Source of the DNA: Hippophae tibetana
Taxonomy: Eukaryota > Streptophyta > Magnoliopsida > Rosales > Elaeagnaceae
Assembly (NCBI GenBank): GCA_037013495.1
Contig: CM072804.1
Location: 32,590,501-32,654,500 of the forward strand
Length of the DNA stretch: 64,000 nucleotides
Reading direction: 5' to 3'
The translations under genes and the position numbers were made by a program. Shown here in pieces: positions 11,806 to 24,502 of the stretch (its first letter is position 1; the number at the start of each line of letters is the position of its first letter). The notes under the pieces were generated by a model. The model saw nothing but the letters and a program-made list of their open reading frames with translations. It was not told where the DNA came from and did not search any database.

Positions 11806-13614
11806 TGATGAGTGCTTAAAAAGCACTATAATTACCATGATTTTATATACTTTAATTGATTAAAAAGATTTATATTTATATGATTTTATCATATTTTTAC
11901 ATAAATTTCCATTTTCAGAATTACGGGTATTTTTATTGTTTTTAGGTATTTTTGAATCAAAAAATAACTTGAAGACTCAAAATAAAATACTGGAGGAAAT
12001 ACATCACAAATATATTGAGAAAATAAATGAAAAAAAGTAAAAAAGATGAAAAAATGGACAAAATGGACAAAATGGGTCAAAAATGACAAAATCGTACATG
12101 CAGCTGCCTATCTGCGCCGATAAATACGCGCAATGCACCATAGCATGCTGAGCATTGCCTAAAAAATGCCGAAGTCTACGCACATTGCTCAAACAACACC
12201 GAAGTCTACGCGTCATCTACGCTCATCTGCGCGCATTCACCTGAATCACGCCGAACCTAAGTACACCGATATGCCCATCTGTACCCAACATGCCAAATTC
12301 ACGCGTGCCACTGCCTACATTAGTGCTTACATCATCGTTTGTCCATTTTGCATCAACACTGACGTCAACATCTATCTATTACGTATTTTTCATATTTTGT
12401 TATCATTGTTTTCACTTTTTTACCTTTTTTCACCTATAAATACTCCTATCTTCCACATTACACAATACACCAAAACCACACCTAAAATACATTTTATTAA
12501 CTTTTTCATTCTCTAGTTTTCTTAGTTTTTAGTTTTAAAGTTCTTCTCTTTTTGAGAAGAAATAGTTATGTTTTTGTAAATTTCTAGCTTTTTTATTCAA
12601 TAAATGAAAATGCAAATTCAGTTGGAGGTTTTCCAATAACAGAACTAGTATCAAAGTACTGTAAGGATTATATTTTACAGTTATTTTTTTATCTTTTATT
12701 CTTATATGTTATATTTAATTTGTTTGTGATTATATTTAACATTGCTAGCTATTTATTCAAGATTTTATATTAAGAATATTAGAGAGAAATATATTGTTTT
12801 TCATTACAAACTTAAATCTGAAAATTAGATTTTAAGGTTTAGTTATCTAGTCTGATTTAGAGTAATGTTTTTTTATTTATTGGTACAATCGCCTGATAGT
12901 TAGAGTGAAGCTCTGTTTCAAATTTTTTTATAAGAATTATTATTTGAAAATGTATTGACAACATGTTTTCAGTAATAGTTTTTAAAACTTGAAAGTTAGT
13001 ACTCGGATAATTAAATTCTTAGGTTTAATTTGGACACCTTAAATAAATTTTAAACTATCTAATCTCACCAAAGGTGACATTTAAATGGTTCATTTTCAAT
13101 GTCTTAGAAAAAAGGAATTAATTTAATTAATCAAATTAGTTATCGATCCTACCCATAAGTGCTAATTGATTTTTTTAATTAACAAAGAATATCTAACCCC
13201 ACCAAATGTGGTATTCATATAAAAAAGAAAGAATCAATAAATATTAATTTATATCTGTAATAACCTAAATAATATGAAAAAATATAATTAACTTAGTTAT
13301 TATATCCATAAAACTCCACTATTATAAATTATAATTTTTTGCATAAATGTTTATTAAAACCATATCTATATTTATTTTTATGTTTTTAGATTAGAAAAAA
13401 CACAAAATTCCAAAATATCGTGACAGGATGTTTAGGATTTAATTTAATTTTTAAAAGTTTGAATAATAAATTAAAAACTACATATATTTCTTCCTTAGAT
13501 CGACCTTGGGAGTATACTTATCATTTTCTATTAAATGATTTGTGCACTTGTGAGATTTTTACAAATATAAAACCAAAGTATTTGTAGGATCGAAGATACC
13601 AGTTTTTCTCATCA
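11806..13614 (+). mobile_element. Solo LTR of gypsy family A, copy 2
   Basis: A 1,809-bp LTR starting TGATGAG and ending CTCATCA, flanked by ATCAT (11,801-11,805) and ATCGT (13,615-13,619), a 5-bp duplication with one change. It aligns with the copy at 9,355-11,092 except for a GC-rich cassette at 12,090-12,380. That cassette holds repeated words such as ACCGAAGTCTACGC. A TATA box (CTATAAATACTCC) lies at about 12,434. It sits within the same gag as copy 1, so the two insertions hit one older element separately. Confidence 0.88.
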
Positions 13615-13970
13615 ATCGTCCATCTATGCATGTTGCATGATATTCTAGGATGAATGGAAATTATAGTAACATGTTCAAAAATCATACTAGAAAACATGAA
13701 GTTGATGGCTCAAAAAGGCAAGTGAGATTCAATGCATTTAATTCTAGGACTAATTATCATTTTCCTACCATGCATGTTGCATATTCATTTAGAATGAATG
13801 AAAAATCCTAAGATAAGTCCAAGAATATACCAATGACAATTAAGGTAGCTGATTTCTAACCCAAGATATAATGAAATCAAAATTCGAGAAAGTTTGGTTT
13901 AAGAAAGATTGTCTCTTTTCAATCACATGATCGTCATTCTTTATTATTTCACCTAGATACTTTTTCTTGA
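13615..13970 (+). pseudogene. Copia gag, third part (broken)
   Basis: After the second solo LTR the frame reads RPSMHVA...RMN and again TMHVAYSFRMNEKS. This matches the IMHVASSLRMNVKNKPKSK piece at 59.1 kb, so it is a repeated module of this family's gag. Near 13,890 it has FGLRKIVSFQSH, parallel to IWV-type sequence that precedes protease in related elements. Several stops are present, and no protease follows. Confidence 0.55.
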
Positions 13971-15179
13971 GTTCTCAATTACCTTAGGTGAACATCTTTA
14001 TTTTTTTGTTTGTTTTTATTTTTATTGATGTTTCTTTAGTTAAAAAATATAAAAAAAAAAATAGGAAAGTAGATTGCTTTAACACTGATATGAACATTAC
14101 ATGTCACCCTTATATTTTTTACTATGTCTTTAACAACTAGATGTTGTAACTTATGCACTTACATATCTTATGCATTTATTGATCGATGTTAGTATGATCT
14201 TATTCACACAATTACTAGACATATATGTATGTCATGCATGAAATTTATGATTGATTAAATGAGTATTTAGGGACTTAAATAACCTTGATTACTAGAATTG
14301 TGCTTAAACTCTCCTTTACACTTTATAGAATACTGCTATAGAGAGACACCTAGTTTTGAGAGAGCTACATACTATGATTTGTGAAGCTATTGTAATGAGC
14401 AGAAAGGGCTAGCTTATAACTAGGGTGAAAGTTGTCATTCTAGATTTTTAGCTCATATATATTTCCTTAAAAATAATATTTTTAAAGTTAAGAGAAAAAT
14501 AATTCAAATAAATTACATGCAAAAAATAGAAAGAGTCATAATTGGTTATGTAAATAAATAACCAATCCTTCATACAATACATAAATATACATACATACAT
14601 ATATATATATATATACACACACATACTAAGCTCTCTCTTAGTTAGTAAAATTTTATTTTATGCAAGTTTGAATTTAACTACAATTCTTTCATGATTGGTT
14701 ATACTTTTTATTTAAATTTTTCATAACTAGTTATAAATGGACTAATTGATATACTAGTCTTATTCCAAAATTCAGCTCACGTGTGGTGACCGTAGATATG
14801 TCACTATATGTGTGATCATGTTTGTGTGTATTGTTTACATATATTTATATTGTTAATGACTAGTCACACTTTAAACACAAATTATTTTTTCTTATATGTG
14901 TGTAATGTTGTAATCATGTTTGGATTAATCTACTATCCTCTGTTAAAAAGAATTTTTTTCTTCTTTACTTCATGATTGATTCATCTATCTTTTTTTATCT
15001 TCTATTTATGTTTGTTTATTCATATGACAAAAAAGGGGGAAAATTTGGTATAAAAAAGAGGGATAGTTAATTTAGAGGGATACTTTTGTTTTTGAATTAC
15101 TTTTAAAAAAATATAAATTTTATAAAAAAGTAACAAAAAATCTAGGCACATACTCAAATAAGCTAATTTCCTTTTACTA
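13971..15179 (+). other. Copia internal non-coding region
   Basis: Follows gag directly and has no pol. About 13,960-14,220 is alignable with 59,250-59,560, which also follows a copy of the same gag, so this layout belongs to the family and is not a chance deletion here. An (AT)n/(CATA)n microsatellite lies at 14,585-14,625. A purine run at 15,029-15,043 (AAAAAAGGGGGAAAA) after TTTATTCATATGAC resembles the polypurine region found 3' of coding sequence in SIRE-like elements. Confidence 0.5.
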
Positions 15180-16160
15180 GCACAGACTCGAGGGTTAAAA
15201 CTTTATCTTCTACTAGTTCCGTAATAAAATGATGTCTAATGTCTATATGTTTTATTCGAGAATGCAGAACATGATTTTTAGAGATACATATAGCACTAGT
15301 GTTATCACAGTAAAAGGAAAATGTACATTGCTCAAAGCCATATTACTTAAGCATATTCTCCATCCACAAAAGTTGTGTGTAGAAGCTTACAGAAGTTGTG
15401 TGAAGGAGCTTTTATAGTAGATAATGTAATGGAGTTTTATTTCTTTATGTACCATGATACGAGTTTGTTTCCAATATAAAAGCATCCACCTAAAGTGATT
15501 TTTCTTACATCCTTATCTCCTTCCCAATCCACATCTATGTATCCACTAGTTTCACATGTAGTACCATTAGTAAACCAAATACCAAAGTTTTTTGTCCCAG
15601 AGACGTACATGATGATCCTTTTGACATGGTGAATCTATGATTCCTTAAGATCTGATTGATAAAGTGCACAAACACCAACACTAAACTAAATATTAGGTCT
15701 ACTTGTTGTGAGGTACAATAAGCTTCCTATCATGCTTCTATATAGCATTTGATCAATGCTCTTACCTGACTCATCCATTGAAATTTTGGTACTAGTACAT
15801 ATAGGTGTTATCAAATGCTTACTTGTTTTAGGTCCAAATTTCCTAATTAAATTACGTGCATAATTGGTTTGAGAAATAAAGATTCTATTTTTAATTGTTT
15901 AATTTGTAAACCAAGAAATATGTGAGCTCACTCATCCTAGACATTTCAAATTCGTTGGTCATTATATTCATATCACTTTGAAATTTTTTGGGATATTTCA
16001 CATAGGGAATTTTTTTTAATTTATATTGTTTGTTTAAGCCTCTTTTGAATATTCTAGGCTTTTCTATTATTAGATATACTAAGCTATTATGAACAATGAG
16101 TCCTTCGGGAAAAGTTGTTTTCTTGTTAATTTTTTTGTTATTTAGTGTAAACAAGAACTG
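15180..16160 (-). pseudogene. Antisense copia reverse transcriptase/RNase H fragment
   Basis: The minus strand reads, with frameshifts, the end of a copia RT and its RNase H. Landmarks are NEFEMSRMSELTYFL, SQTNYARNLIRKFG, MLYRSMIGSLLYLT, GYIDVDWEGD, NKLVSWYIKK, NSITLSTIKA, and ending [13 protein letters not shown]. These are the conserved blocks of the copia pol C-terminus in the right order from high to low coordinate. The YVDD active site lies upstream and is missing. Orientation is opposite to the surrounding LTRs, so it is either a separate insertion or an inverted piece. The minus-strand open frame at 15,891-16,154 is part of it. Confidence 0.8.
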
Positions 16161-16283
16161 TTAAGATACAAGTGAAGATGGTTCACCAAATCATAGGATA
16201 TTTTCACTATTTAATTTTTTTTCCTATGAGTGTTATGTAATGAGAGAGAGGTTTTATGATACGAATATGCCAAAGAAGAAGAA

Positions 16284-17662
16284 TATAAGTTTTGTGAGTG
16301 TTGGCGTTATTCATAAACAAAATATTTGTATGTAATATTAGTTTCTAGGTATGTCTCTTAAGAATATTTTCAAGATGAAGAAACTATTGAGCCTCAATGA
16401 TCACATCTCAAGTATATCTCTGTTCTTATACACGTTAGATTTCATATTAGGCATATAGGAACATTGTTCTAATAGGTCACTCAATCGATCGAGTGGTGAG
16501 TAGATCAATCAAACTTAATTAAAATTGGCTGAATTAATTTTTAATATGACTAGATCGATCGAACACTAGATCAATCAAACTACTCATAATCAAGCTTGAA
16601 TAGATCAATCGAATGGCTATACTCGATCGATCGAGCTAGTTCAAGGTCGATCAGGCAACCATGTTTTTAAGTTTAGCATAATTTTTACTCGAGCCAATCA
16701 ATATTTTTACTATATTTTCTTTATTAATTTAAACTCTTTTAAATACTTTTAAGGGCAATTTTGTAATTAACCTTTGACCTAGGGTTTCTACTCATATTAT
16801 TTAATCATACCATTAGCTCATAATTTTATCAACCATAAAAGAGAATTATTCTCGTCATCTTAATCTCTCCATTGTTTTACAAATATAAGATCATAATTCT
16901 TTATGCGTTTTTATTTAGGTAATCTATTAAACATGGTAGCTATGTTTGATTGATTAATAAGCCTAATTGGCTTATGATATTTTTATCATATGTTTTTATA
17001 GCTTCTTCTTTATTTTCATTCTTGATAAAATAATTATGTGTATCATATTATAATTATTTTATTTGATTCTTAATCTTTAAAAATCTATCTTTGTTAAACT
17101 TATGCTTAAACTAATTATTCTAGGGTTGCTAGTTGATTTCAATTTATCTAAATATATTTATTAACTCATCTGGTTAGGATTGTTCATTATTGAATTTGTT
17201 ATATGACACACATTTGTACTTATATTATATTGCTAACTTTTTAGGTGCCAGCTATATGGGTTCGATTGCTTGTGTGATTAAAGTTATGGGAACATTTGTC
17301 TAGATCAAACACCTTTCTTGTATTGACTACTATAAAAGCAATGACTTTTAAGTAGGTTATTTGATAGCATTAACTTAGTGTGTAGTTTGAGTCCTAGTCT
17401 TGTGATTAAACCTTATTTTTCATTGTATAATTTTATGGTTAGATAGACTGGTGGTTTTTCTCTTAGGTCATTAGTGTAGCCTAGGTTGTTTCCAACTAAA
17501 AATCTCGATTGTTAGTTTTTATATTTTTACATTACTTTATTTGCACTCAATTGCATGTTTAGTAGTTCTGTGAAATTTTAATTTATCATACTTCCGTTGA
17601 TTGTCTTTTCACAACCCTTTCTAGCTAACATGGTCTGTAACTAAACAAAAACATTTCTCTCA
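16284..17662 (+). repeat. 3' LTR of the copia-type element
   Basis: Aligns with the 5' LTR. It starts TATAAGTTTTGTGAG (TG changed to TA) and ends ATTTCTCTCA, followed by the target duplication TCCTC. A purine-rich tract with AAAGAAGAAGAA just before it (about 16,271-16,283) is the likely polypurine primer. The GATCGATC word region (16,480-16,660) is shorter and differently arranged than in the 5' LTR. The two LTRs have diverged clearly, so the insertion is old. Confidence 0.85.
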
Positions 17663-17890
17663 TCCTCCATTAAATTTTAGATTTCAACTATTGAAATCTA
17701 TAAGAAGACAGATTTCTCACCAACCATACCATGTCCACTACAAAATATACTTGCAAGTAAAATTCCTAGTTTCAGATTACCATCAAAAGCATAAACAAGC
17801 CCATTGTCTTCATCTACTAATGATCCCAAATGTTTACCGACCAATTACCATTTTCATCCCAAATTTTATCATCTACTAGAAGCATATCTT
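17663..17890 (-). pseudogene. Unrecognised coding fragment
   Basis: On the minus strand one frame reads cleanly for about 50 codons, containing GKHLGSLVDEDNGLVYAF then DGNLKLGILLASIFCSGHG, before a stop. A one-base shift joins it to VDDKIWDENGNWS just upstream. This density of sense codons and balanced composition is unlike the AT-rich surroundings and looks like an exon piece of a host gene. I do not recognise the family. Its downstream end lies at the copia insertion point (17,662/17,663), and no continuation is evident at 6,849. Confidence 0.35.
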
Positions 17891-19004
17891 TCTATTCCTT
17901 TAGGACATGAAGAAAAGGACGCGTGAAGGAAGGTGAAAAGGAATTAACTCGTTTCTACTATTTAATTATTCTAAAATACTAATTCTACCCTTGAGCTTCT
18001 ACACCCGTAAACTTCACACATTAGAAATATACTATTTTAATCAGTTTACATTAAGGTTAGTAGAGCTGAGTGACTTATGTATCCTACTTTTAAAGTTTTA
18101 GTGACTTATGTGTCACATGTAAAAGCTAAATCACCAAATTAGTGTTCAAATGGCTAATAGGTTAATTTACCCAGCATATTCAAACTATATGGCATGGTAT
18201 ATACATCAATTGAATATAACATTAAAGATATAAAAATAAATGCAACATTATTTATTACCTGGGTCCTTTTGATTAAAAAAATAAAAGAGTTGAATTAAAC
18301 TATGTAACTATTACATACTTAATTTTTAATGCGACATAACCTAATTCTTCTATTTTCTTGTAAAAATTGGCTCCGACCCAACAAAAACTTAAAACAAAAA
18401 GAATTTCATATAAAAAAATTAAAATTTGTGATTGGACATGGTAAAGAGAGATCGGATCATGATACATTATAACACGCAAAATTAACACAAATGGGTCGAC
18501 AGCATGCCACCAGTTGGAAACTAGCTCCACAAGTATGCCAAACACAACCGTTGCACCATCAGCCAACCAAGGCCAAAAACATCCTTCCCAAATCAATGTC
18601 TCCCATAAGTAGTGTTTCCAACATCCACAAATGGCCTCTTCGGTAACGCTAGGCAACACGGTGTGGTGCTATTCGATTCACCCCTATGTTGTTCTTATAC
18701 TATTTCCCAACAGTTCTCAAACTAAACTTGATACCAATTATAAAATGTGATACAAAAAAGTTCTTAAATATTCCAAAAAAATTGCAAACAATCCACAAAT
18801 GTTTTTTAAAATTTCTTTTTTACAAAACTTACATGCTCTGGGTGTACATCAGTTTTATATTACAAAATTGATAAGAATCATACCATCAATGATCATAAAT
18901 AATTTAATTTATCAATCAATAAACCATATCATATCCAATGGAATCATATGCCTATCTTAAATATATTATCACACACACAAAATTAAATTAAAAATATCAT
19001 AAAT
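17891..19004. other. Spacer with a primer-site-like motif and an orphan frame
   Basis: A 119-codon minus-strand open frame (18,300-18,659) contains many Trp residues but no family I know, and shows no supporting signals. At 18,729-18,741 the minus strand reads AATTGGTATCAAG, close to the initiator-Met primer site TTGGTATCAGAG, so this may be the internal leader of a decayed minus-strand retroelement. No LTR boundary could be set for it. Confidence 0.35.
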
Positions 19005-19005
19005 A

Positions 19006-20550
19006 GGCTCTAATATCAATTGTTGATTTTGAAAATCTTCAAAAAATAATTGAATTTTTATTAAAGAAAATCAAAAATATCTATATTATATTTATAATCT
19101 AATCATAGAAGAAGAATAAGAAAAAATTCCATCATATCGTATGATTATTCATTCGAACCTAGAGCTTTCAAGCCTTATCTTCCAACGATGATGAATGGAG
19201 CAAGTTGATCAAAAATACTCTTCTAATTCACCAAGTACAACCGTATCTCAATGTTGGTCGACCATTGTAGGTGTCATTGGGGTGTTTAAATAGTCTCTAA
19301 TCTTAGCACAAGTTGATTAGAAATAGAACTACTTATTTCGCTCCAATTAAGGAATCTTATACGTAAACAAATTATGTGTTAATGAGAATCATATTCTCAC
19401 TAATACTAGCCATATGTCACATAAGAGTCTTGTTCTTATTTATGTATTACTATTTAGAAAACAATGTATTTAGGATAATTTTATTTTCATAAATTGGACA
19501 CATTGATTGCTTTACTTTAAATCTGAACACTTTAAAGATATTATAGTCATTTTAGGTCAATTTTAATGATTTTAATAACTTTTTTTCAAATTTTTGAGAT
19601 ATTTTCTCTTAAACTCAATCAAAATTATGATTTTCACACAAAAAATGATCTTAAAAACTTACAATTTGCAAAAAAATATTAAAGTGTCCAAAATTGCAAT
19701 AATAATGTGACTAAATTGCATCAATTTTAAGAAAAGTGATTGATATATCCAATTTATACGAGTAAATTGACCAAACTATCTTACTACCCTACAATTTAAT
19801 CCAATTAAATTTTCAATTAATCAAATCAAATATAACAATTACCATAATGGACGTACTTTTTCTACAAAAATTTAAATACCTTCCAAATATTTAAATTTTA
19901 TATTTTAATATTTTAATTCATATCATTATTTAATCTATCAAATATACAATTAATTTCATGGATTAAATGACTATGTAAAATATATTATTTTACTCTTATA
20001 TATTTATTTGATATTTAAGACCCTCATAAATTATTATAATAAATAAAATATATATTTTGATAATTTAAAGAATTAATTTAGAATTAATAATTCATTTTTA
20101 TCTTCCAAGCAACTTAGTTCAATAGTTATTATGCATTAGACTTGGAGACCGTTGGAACTACGATTTTAACCTTATATACATTAATTAGCCCTTTAATTAA
20201 CAATCTTTATTAATCGTAGAGTTACTACAATATGAACTTGACACTGAATTCTCTAATATCAAGTTGATATTTACATAATACAATATATTTAAATAATTCA
20301 TTGATATAACCTTTAGATGTATCCCAATCCGTCATAACTAGTTATTAATATGATCGAGTTCATTAAGCCTGTTTTATCTCCTTTATTGCCTCTTTCCCTT
20401 GAATACTCACAATACGTATGAATAATTATCTATAATCATATTATAAATTATACATAATTGTTTATACTCTGGATTGCTAAACAAGAGAACTATTATTTAA
20501 CATTTATAAAAAGAGTGAATTTCATATCTCAAGAGATAAATTCCTAAACA
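19006..20550 (-). repeat. Probable minus-strand LTR with primer site
   Basis: The minus strand at 19,020 down to 19,006 reads ATTGATATTAGAGCC, the initiator-Met primer site with two changes. It is preceded by CAACA, a normal LTR end (19,021). Going up to 20,550 the minus strand begins TGTTTAGGAATTTATCTC, a plausible TG start, giving an LTR of about 1.53 kb. No second LTR or target duplication was found, so the element is truncated below 19,006 or decayed. The start at 20,550 is less certain than the primer end. Confidence 0.5.
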
Positions 20551-23500
20551 ACATGAAAAATAAAATAAAAAGACAACAAAATGCAAGGCAGCTCAACCAA
20601 TAGTACAAATATCACTAAGTGAGTCAAATACCAAGGTGTTACAATAAGAGGCCAAGAAAATCATTTAAGATTAAAATCATCCTACACATAGTCATCGAGT
20701 GAAATATAAAAATATCTATTAGTAAATATATATTAATATTGTTTCTTATATATCTTATCCAACCTTATATAATCAACTATTATATAAAATATACTCAACT
20801 AGATTTATCCACATTAAATACACAAGATACGGGTCACACCATTATGGATATGTCAATTCACTTGTATATGTGTGTAATGAATACACAAGTATACATATCT
20901 CAACAAGTAATATACGATTAAGAAAATATCGTTCTCATGGTGATTATATTATTAGGAACTAATTTTTTTTAAAACAAAATCATAAAAATCAATTTTTTTA
21001 TGTTTTAAGAGAGAAAAATTAAAATAACTAATAAATAGCAATAATTAATTACCTCAAATTTAAAAACTAAGAAGATATACGAGAAAATATCAAAAAATAT
21101 TTAATCTCTCAATTTTTTAAATATGTGAATCACTAAAATTTTCTCAATATAATTATCAATTAATTACATGATCAATTGAATTTAATTTAACATGTATTTA
21201 TCTCTCAAGTAAACTACACAGCATATAGTAATAAACCTAATCACACTCTCGTGTCAATGAAATTATATATTATTCATTAAGTTCATCAATTATGGATTAC
21301 ATACATAAGAATGATATATCTCTGCCTAAAAACTATATATGTTATTTAATTAAGACAAAAAATTAAATAATCCTCTTAAATCTATTTAATTGTTTTTATA
21401 GATCAATTGTTGGTCAAAAAAATAATATCATAAAAATAAAATTAAATAATATAATTAAATTTATTTCATAATATATATACACATACATACAATTATGAGT
21501 AGGTAGTAATTTCTCAATGTTTTAACCATAATTGTCATTTTTAATACTTATTAAAATATATATATATATATAGTTTAAAAAATTAAAAAATTAATATAAT
21601 ACTTAGTGTACTTATTATTTAAAATCTAACATTATTTTATACTTTTATATATTTGAAACTTGATTTCAAGTAGAATAAAAATATATGTAAGAAACAAATT
21701 CAAATTAATTACTTAAAATGTGAGTGTGTTTAATATAAAATGTCTTTTAGTATGTAATTATATACCTATGTATTTATAGGCAAAATGTTTTAGAAAATTA
21801 TAAAAATAGTATTTTTAAAATTTATAACAATAAAAATAACCTATCAATATCATTAAATGGGATGTAATTAAATAACGTTCAATATTTTATGTGTTTAAAT
21901 ATTTATAATTTAATTTAAATGTTATTTAATAACAATAATATATTAAATTGTTTTAATAAATAAAAATATATAAAATAATATAAAAGTTGTTATTGTAATT
22001 ATTATAAATTTTAAACATATTAATTATATTATTTATTTATAATATTTTTAGATTAGATTGATATGAATTTAGATAGATATACGTCTTGATATAATTATAT
22101 GAAGTTGGTAATTATATTGGAAACGTAATATGTCAAGTAAAAAGTATTTTATTTTGCAATGTGACAATAAAGAAGGTTTTCAAGAATAAGGGACAAACGC
22201 ATGGAAATGCATGTATTCATTTGTCAGTATATTACTGACATCTTCTACCAGCAAACATGCCCGACAAGTTTGTACTCGGTTTGTCTATTTGATTTAACCC
22301 ACAACTTTGTCATCCCTCCTTTACCAATTAATTTCTCTCTTTTTATTTGTAATCTTCCTCATCATCTCTCTGATTTTATTTTATTTTAAATTATGGATGA
22401 GTATATTATTACATTTCTTTTTATTATTTCATCACTTAAATCAATATCAATTTTAAATATTAATAAAGTTAATTTAATTATTATAAAATAAATATATTAA
22501 ATATAAAATGATTCTTTTGTAAAAATAATATTATCCTTTAATTGTTCATTTTTTAATCAAAATTCAGTTATTTAATTTATTTCATTATCATGTATATTTT
22601 TTTTATTTAAATTATAAATGTAGAAAATAAAATTAATTATGAAAATAATTATTAACACGAAAAATTATATCATAATGATTTAGGTATAAATTTCTAATTA
22701 AAAAAAACAGTTTTTATTTTTATTCAACTTAGTGAGCTGTATATGATGTGAAATGGCAGACTTGGATATCGTGCGTGGGAAGTTGCACGTGTGGATTACC
22801 AAGTTTGACTATGAGAGTATGTACGTACGTTTATTATAAGAGATTATAAACAACCGAAGTATGTAATTTATTTAAGAAATTTTAAACCGCATTGGGAGAA
22901 ATTATAGGTCACCTATAATAGGTGGAATTGTAAATTATAATTTTATATTTATATCACCGACATATATGATAAATATATTACATAATATTTAAATTTTAAT
23001 TATTAAGATAATATTTGAATATAGGATATCTTACTTTAATAAGATGTTATGAGTTAATGGACATGAACTCTTAAAAAAAATTGTTATTTGAAGAAAATAA
23101 AAAAAAATTGTTATTTATTAAGGTGACGTTGTAAAATATTTAAAAAATAATTAATAACTTTTTTTTTGTTTTTAAATTTATTTTAATATATATTATATTA
23201 TAATTAATAAAAATATAAATATATGTTTAAATTAATTTTTATTTCCTTACTATTATTCAATTTATTTACCAAATGCATTTACTTGTTATCACGTTATGAA
23301 AGTTTTTTTATTTATTACAATTTATATAAATTTGATTATACTTAATTATTATAAATATTATATCACAATATTCAAAATTCATATCAACATATTTTTATCC
23401 TAAATAGTAATAACATACTTAAAGATTAAGTTATACAAGCTATTAAATGATACTTGCTTAAATGAATATCAATTATAATTATTTATGAGCATCTTTAATC

Positions 23501-24502
23501 TAATTACATTTCACAGTTACCAACAGGTACTGAACAACAAAAAAAATTTAGAGGGCCAATTGGAATACTAGTTAATTTGTATGATTATATTGCATTTTTC
23601 TTATAAAAAAAGTTATAATTGAATTTTTAATGTTAATAAATATCTATTAAAACTAATAATAATCTACTTTAATTTTGATCTTTAGTTTTCAAATTTAAAA
23701 TTTGAGAGATTAATATGTTGTCAATTAGAATCTTTAAATACATCCAAAAATTTAAATTGTCAAAATTATGAAAAGAGGCTAATTTTATGTAACTAAAATT
23801 AATGCAAAAGATGCAATCTTTTTGTAAGAACATGTATGTATAATGTTATAAGTATATACTAATTGTTTTTTTCACAATAAATAGGTGGCCATGGCGAGGA
23901 TAGGGTCTTAGTAGCCCATTAGGACTAAAGAAATCAAAATTTTAAAATAAATATAAAAATACATTAAATATTTAAAATTATAATAATTATAAAATATATC
24001 GATTATAAATAATATAAGTAGCAAAATACTATACAATGATAAGAATAAAACAGAAAATTAGGGACCAAATATCTATTTATCTTTATAACTGTTATTTTTT
24101 TATGAAAAATACAACTAAATTTTATGAATTAAAATTTCTTTAAAATCAAAAACATTTCTATCTTAATTTATTTTTGAATTAATTTTTTCGTTTTTGAAGT
24201 TTTTTGTTTCCGAATTTAAAGCTTTGCTTTCTTTGTTTTTTTTTTTAAATTAAAGCTCTACTTTCGTTTTTGTTTTTGTTTATGAATTGATTCTTATGTT
24301 TTCTTAAAGTTATGCTATCGTTTCTCTTGAATATATATAGACACACACCAATTCATTGAAGAAGAAAAATGAGAAAAAATAAAAAGAAAATATAGCAATT
24401 GAGAAGAAGAGAGAAGAAAGAAAGAGAAAAGAAAGAGGAAAAGAAAAAGAAAAGAAAGACACATTAGGAAAAGAAAAAAGGGAAAAAATTCTATTTGGAG
24501 TT
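20551..24502. other. AT-rich spacer, no gene seen
   Basis: Nearly 4 kb of AT-rich DNA with scattered A/T runs. Short open frames (20,739-20,921; 22,201-22,389) show no domain or supporting signal. A CACGTG palindrome lies near 22,788. From about 24,357 to 24,482 there is a strongly purine-rich tract (GAA/AAG mixtures), just before recognisable gypsy RNase H sequence begins. It does not look like a polypurine primer because coding sequence follows it. Confidence 0.5.

Larger units (their letters stand above)
6850..17662 (+). mobile_element. Copia-type LTR retrotransposon with nested insertions
   Basis: Two alignable LTRs (6,850-8,298 and 16,284-17,662) enclose an initiator-Met primer site and a broken gag, flanked by a perfect 5-bp target duplication TCCTC (6,845-6,849 and 17,663-17,667). 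This fixes the ends: the 3' LTR ends in CA, and the 5' LTR ends in TA, which is CA with a C-to-T change. Joining the flanks restores a small local repeat (TTAAYATGTTTTCYTCC, also at about 6,765), which supports an empty site. Two solo gypsy LTRs were later inserted into gag. Without them the element is about 7.3 kb. No sense-strand protease, integrase or RT is visible, but an antisense copia RT/RNase H fragment lies before the 3' LTR. The gag type (UBN2-like with a CFEC knuckle) resembles SIRE/Maximus-like elements. Confidence 0.85.

Noticed and set aside
14585..14625. CRISPR-like or structured repeat array
   Set aside because: It is a plain CATA/AT/CA microsatellite; no CRISPR-type spaced repeats occur anywhere in the window.
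18300..18659. 119-codon minus-strand open frame
   Set aside because: Longest uninterrupted frame in the window, but no domain I know, no start context or promoter, and an odd Trp-rich composition. Probably chance in decayed retroelement leader sequence.
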